30,622 nucleotides of DNA from the NCBI GenBank assembly GCA_035546295.1, contig DATKBT010000127.1, positions 1 to 30,622 of the forward strand, written 5' to 3'. This document shows, in pieces, positions 29,406-30,622 of the stretch. The notes under the pieces are model-generated. The model saw only the letters and a list, made by a program, of their open reading frames with translations, made no database searches and had not been told where the DNA came from. Source of the DNA: DATKBT01 sp035546295 (GTDB lineage: Bacteria; Acidobacteriota; Thermoanaerobaculia; Multivoradales; Multivoraceae). Both the position numbers and the translations under genes were made by a program. How positions within the stretch are numbered: the stretch's first letter is position 1; each line of letters opens with the position of its first letter.

Positions 29406-29538
29406 GGGTCTCTCCTCGGCAGGCGGGTGGGTCGCGCAGGTGTGGCCAAGCGCCGAAGATAGCAATCGCTGTTAGCTTCCGTCCGAACAGCCACGGAGCG
29501 CCACGACAGCGCACGAAAGTCCCACGAGAGGAACAGGA

Positions 29539-30300
29539 ATGAGACTCGTCGACCTCTCGCTGCCGATCCGCAGCGGACCCCAGGGCGCGCCCGAGCACCA
29601 ACAGGTGGTGCTCGAGCGCAGCGACCATCGCCAGGGCGCGAGCCAGATCGAGGCGCTCTTCGGGCTGCCTCCCTCGCTGCTGCGCGACGGCGAGGGCTGG
29701 GCGGTCGAGCGCTTCGCGTCGCTGGGCACCCACAACGTGACCCACCTCGACGCTCCGTACCACTACAACAGCCGGATCGGCGGCGCACCCGCGAGGACCA
29801 TCGATCAGCTCCCGCTCGAGTGGTTCTTCGCTCCGGGGGTCGTGCTCGACATGCTCCACAAGCCCGAGGGAGAGGCGATCACGGCGGCCGACGTCGAGGA
29901 TGGCCTCGAGCGGGCCAGCCACCGGCTCGAGGAGCGCGACATCGTCCTGATGCACACCGGCTACGACCGCTTCGCCTTCGACCCCGACTACATGATGCGG
30001 GGCTGCGGGGTGAGCGCCGAGGCGACGCTCTGGCTGTGGGAGCGGGGCGTGCGAGTGATGGGCATCGACTCCTGGGGGTGGGATCGTCCGCTCCAGCTCC
30101 AGGCGCGCGAGGCGCTCGAGCGCCGCGAGACCGGGATCTTCTGGGAGGCGCACCAGGCCGGGATCGAGTACTCCCAGATCGAGCGCCTCGCCAACCTCGC
30201 GGCGCTGCCGCCGACCGGCTTCACCGTGGCCTGCTTCCCGCTGCGCATCGAGGGCGGCAGCGGCGCTCCGGCGCGGGTCGTGGCGATCGTCGAGGAGTGA
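29539..30300 (+). CDS. cyclase-family metal-dependent hydrolase (kynurenine formamidase-like)
   Basis: 253 residues. The metal motif HxxxHxDxxxH is seen as GTHNVTHLDAPYHY (His65, His69, Asp71, His75). The usual C-terminal features are GIDSWGWDRP and the closing TGFTVACFPLRIEGGSGAPA, which is very conserved in the family. Members hydrolyse N-formylkynurenine, cyclic amides or related substrates with Zn or Mn; no tryptophan-degradation genes are nearby, so the substrate is open. The ATG at 29539 has AGGA in ACAGGA abutting it and GAGAGG 7 bp upstream. It is probably monocistronic. Confidence 0.9.
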   Translation: MRLVDLSLPIRSGPQGAPEHQQVVLERSDHRQGASQIEALFGLPPSLLRDGEGWAVERFASLGTHNVTHLDAPYHYNSRIGGAPARTIDQLPLEWFFAPGVVLDMLHKPEGEAITAADVEDGLERASHRLEERDIVLMHTGYDRFAFDPDYMMRGCGVSAEATLWLWERGVRVMGIDSWGWDRPLQLQAREALERRETGIFWEAHQAGIEYSQIERLANLAALPPTGFTVACFPLRIEGGSGAPARVVAIVEE

Positions 30301-30422
30301 CTCGCGGCGGAGCGTGCTCACGGCGGAGTGGAGGACCGTCGGAGCCGGCGCGGTGGCGGGCGGATCGCCGATCTCGCTCGGCCGCCGGCTTCGTCCCGCG
30401 CCGCTCGTGCCGTGCGCGAGCG

Positions 30423-30497
30423 CTAGCGGGCTCGTGGTGTTCACCACTCCCCAACGAGCAGCGAGGTCGCGGCGCGGTCATACCACGAGCCCGCTAG
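30423..30497. repeat. perfect 16-bp inverted repeat with nested 14-bp palindrome
   Basis: CTAGCGGGCTCGTGGT (30423-30438) and ACCACGAGCCCGCTAG (30482-30497) are exact reverse complements separated by 43 bp. Inside, GTGGTG-TT-CACCAC (30434-30447) is another perfect dyad that shares bases with the left arm, so the two structures compete. It lies between the cyclase gene and the 3' end of a convergent gene. No U-tract flanks it. It may be an extragenic palindrome, a recombination site or a mRNA 3'-end structure. Confidence 0.75.
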
Positions 30498-30541
30498 GTC
30501 GACTAGGCCAGCGGGAAGTTCACAAAACGGTCAAAGTCCAG

Positions 30542-30622
30542 TCAAGCTGCTCGAAGGCCTGACTCGGTGTGCTCGTCGAAGGCCTGCTCGAGTTTCCGCC
30601 AGCACTTTGCCAGGGGTGATCT
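30542..30622 (-). CDS. C-terminal end of an unidentified protein (partial)
   Basis: The minus strand is open from the window edge to a TGA at 30542-30544, reading 26 residues that end KLEQAFDEHTESGLRAA. The composition is protein-like (helical, mixed charge, no Arg/Pro bias) but too short to assign. An 11-bp direct repeat, TCGAAGGCCTG (30551-30561 and 30576-30586), lies within it. Confidence 0.3.
   Translation of the reverse strand, partial: RSPLAKCWRKLEQAFDEHTESGLRAA

Noticed and set aside
30423..30497. Insertion-sequence terminal inverted repeats
   Set aside because: Only 43 bp lie between the arms, there is no transposase and no flanking target duplication is visible.

Overview
The window is very GC-rich (about 70% by eye), densely coded, and chromosomal in character. 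There is no phage, insertion sequence or CRISPR array. A PadR repressor paired with an ADOP-type ABC permease, many lone signal-transduction and metallohydrolase genes and a form II cox cluster together suggest an Acidobacteriota-like (Thermoanaerobaculia-type) or similar soil/sediment heterotroph. That assignment is an inference, because no rRNA gene is present.

Layout. At 1-108 is the start of a CPA2 cation/proton antiporter (minus), divergent from pyruvate kinase (206-1672), which ends in a clear hairpin terminator. An ADOP permease and its PadR repressor (minus, 1755-4785) follow, with a perfect AAAGTATACTTT palindrome just upstream. Then come an acyl-CoA dehydrogenase (4940-6148) and a large membrane hybrid histidine kinase (6475-9381). 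At 9632-10360 is the remnant of a second hybrid kinase, whose ATPase F-box carries a fourfold 12-bp expansion. From 17536 down to about 10650 a minus-strand block reads coxG, coxS, coxL, coxM (form II aerobic CO dehydrogenase-like molybdenum hydroxylase), osmC, an HExxH protein and a DUF6265-like exported protein.

On the plus strand, a formyltransferase overlaps a NodB-type deacetylase by 4 bp (17958-19612), an arrangement reminiscent of ArnA/ArnD chemistry. Next is a BlaI-type repressor overlapping an M56 (BlaR1-like) membrane protease whose C-terminal half is about a dozen HEAT-like repeats (19832-22752). A minus-strand trio follows: acidic amino-acid symporter, DUF481 beta-barrel protein and MBL-fold hydrolase. 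A PF10023-type lipoprotein peptidase (26226-27383) comes next.

The most striking element lies in the protein-free stretch 27384-28385. An rRNA-grade promoter (A-rich UP element, TTGACA, 17-bp spacer, TATCTT) drives a roughly 394-nt structured RNA. Its first 12 nucleotides pair with its last 12 nucleotides, which lie directly before an intrinsic-terminator U-tract. It does not carry the signatures of RNase P RNA, tmRNA, SRP RNA or rRNA and is the best candidate here for something undescribed. The window closes with a GlpQ-type phosphodiesterase (minus), a cyclase-family hydrolase (plus), a 16-bp inverted repeat and the tail of an unidentified minus-strand gene.

A second theme is short tandem repeats (units of 6, 12, 13, 14, 15, 15 and 22 bp) between about 8.9 and 21.6 kb. 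Those inside reading frames have units divisible by three; most of those between genes do not.
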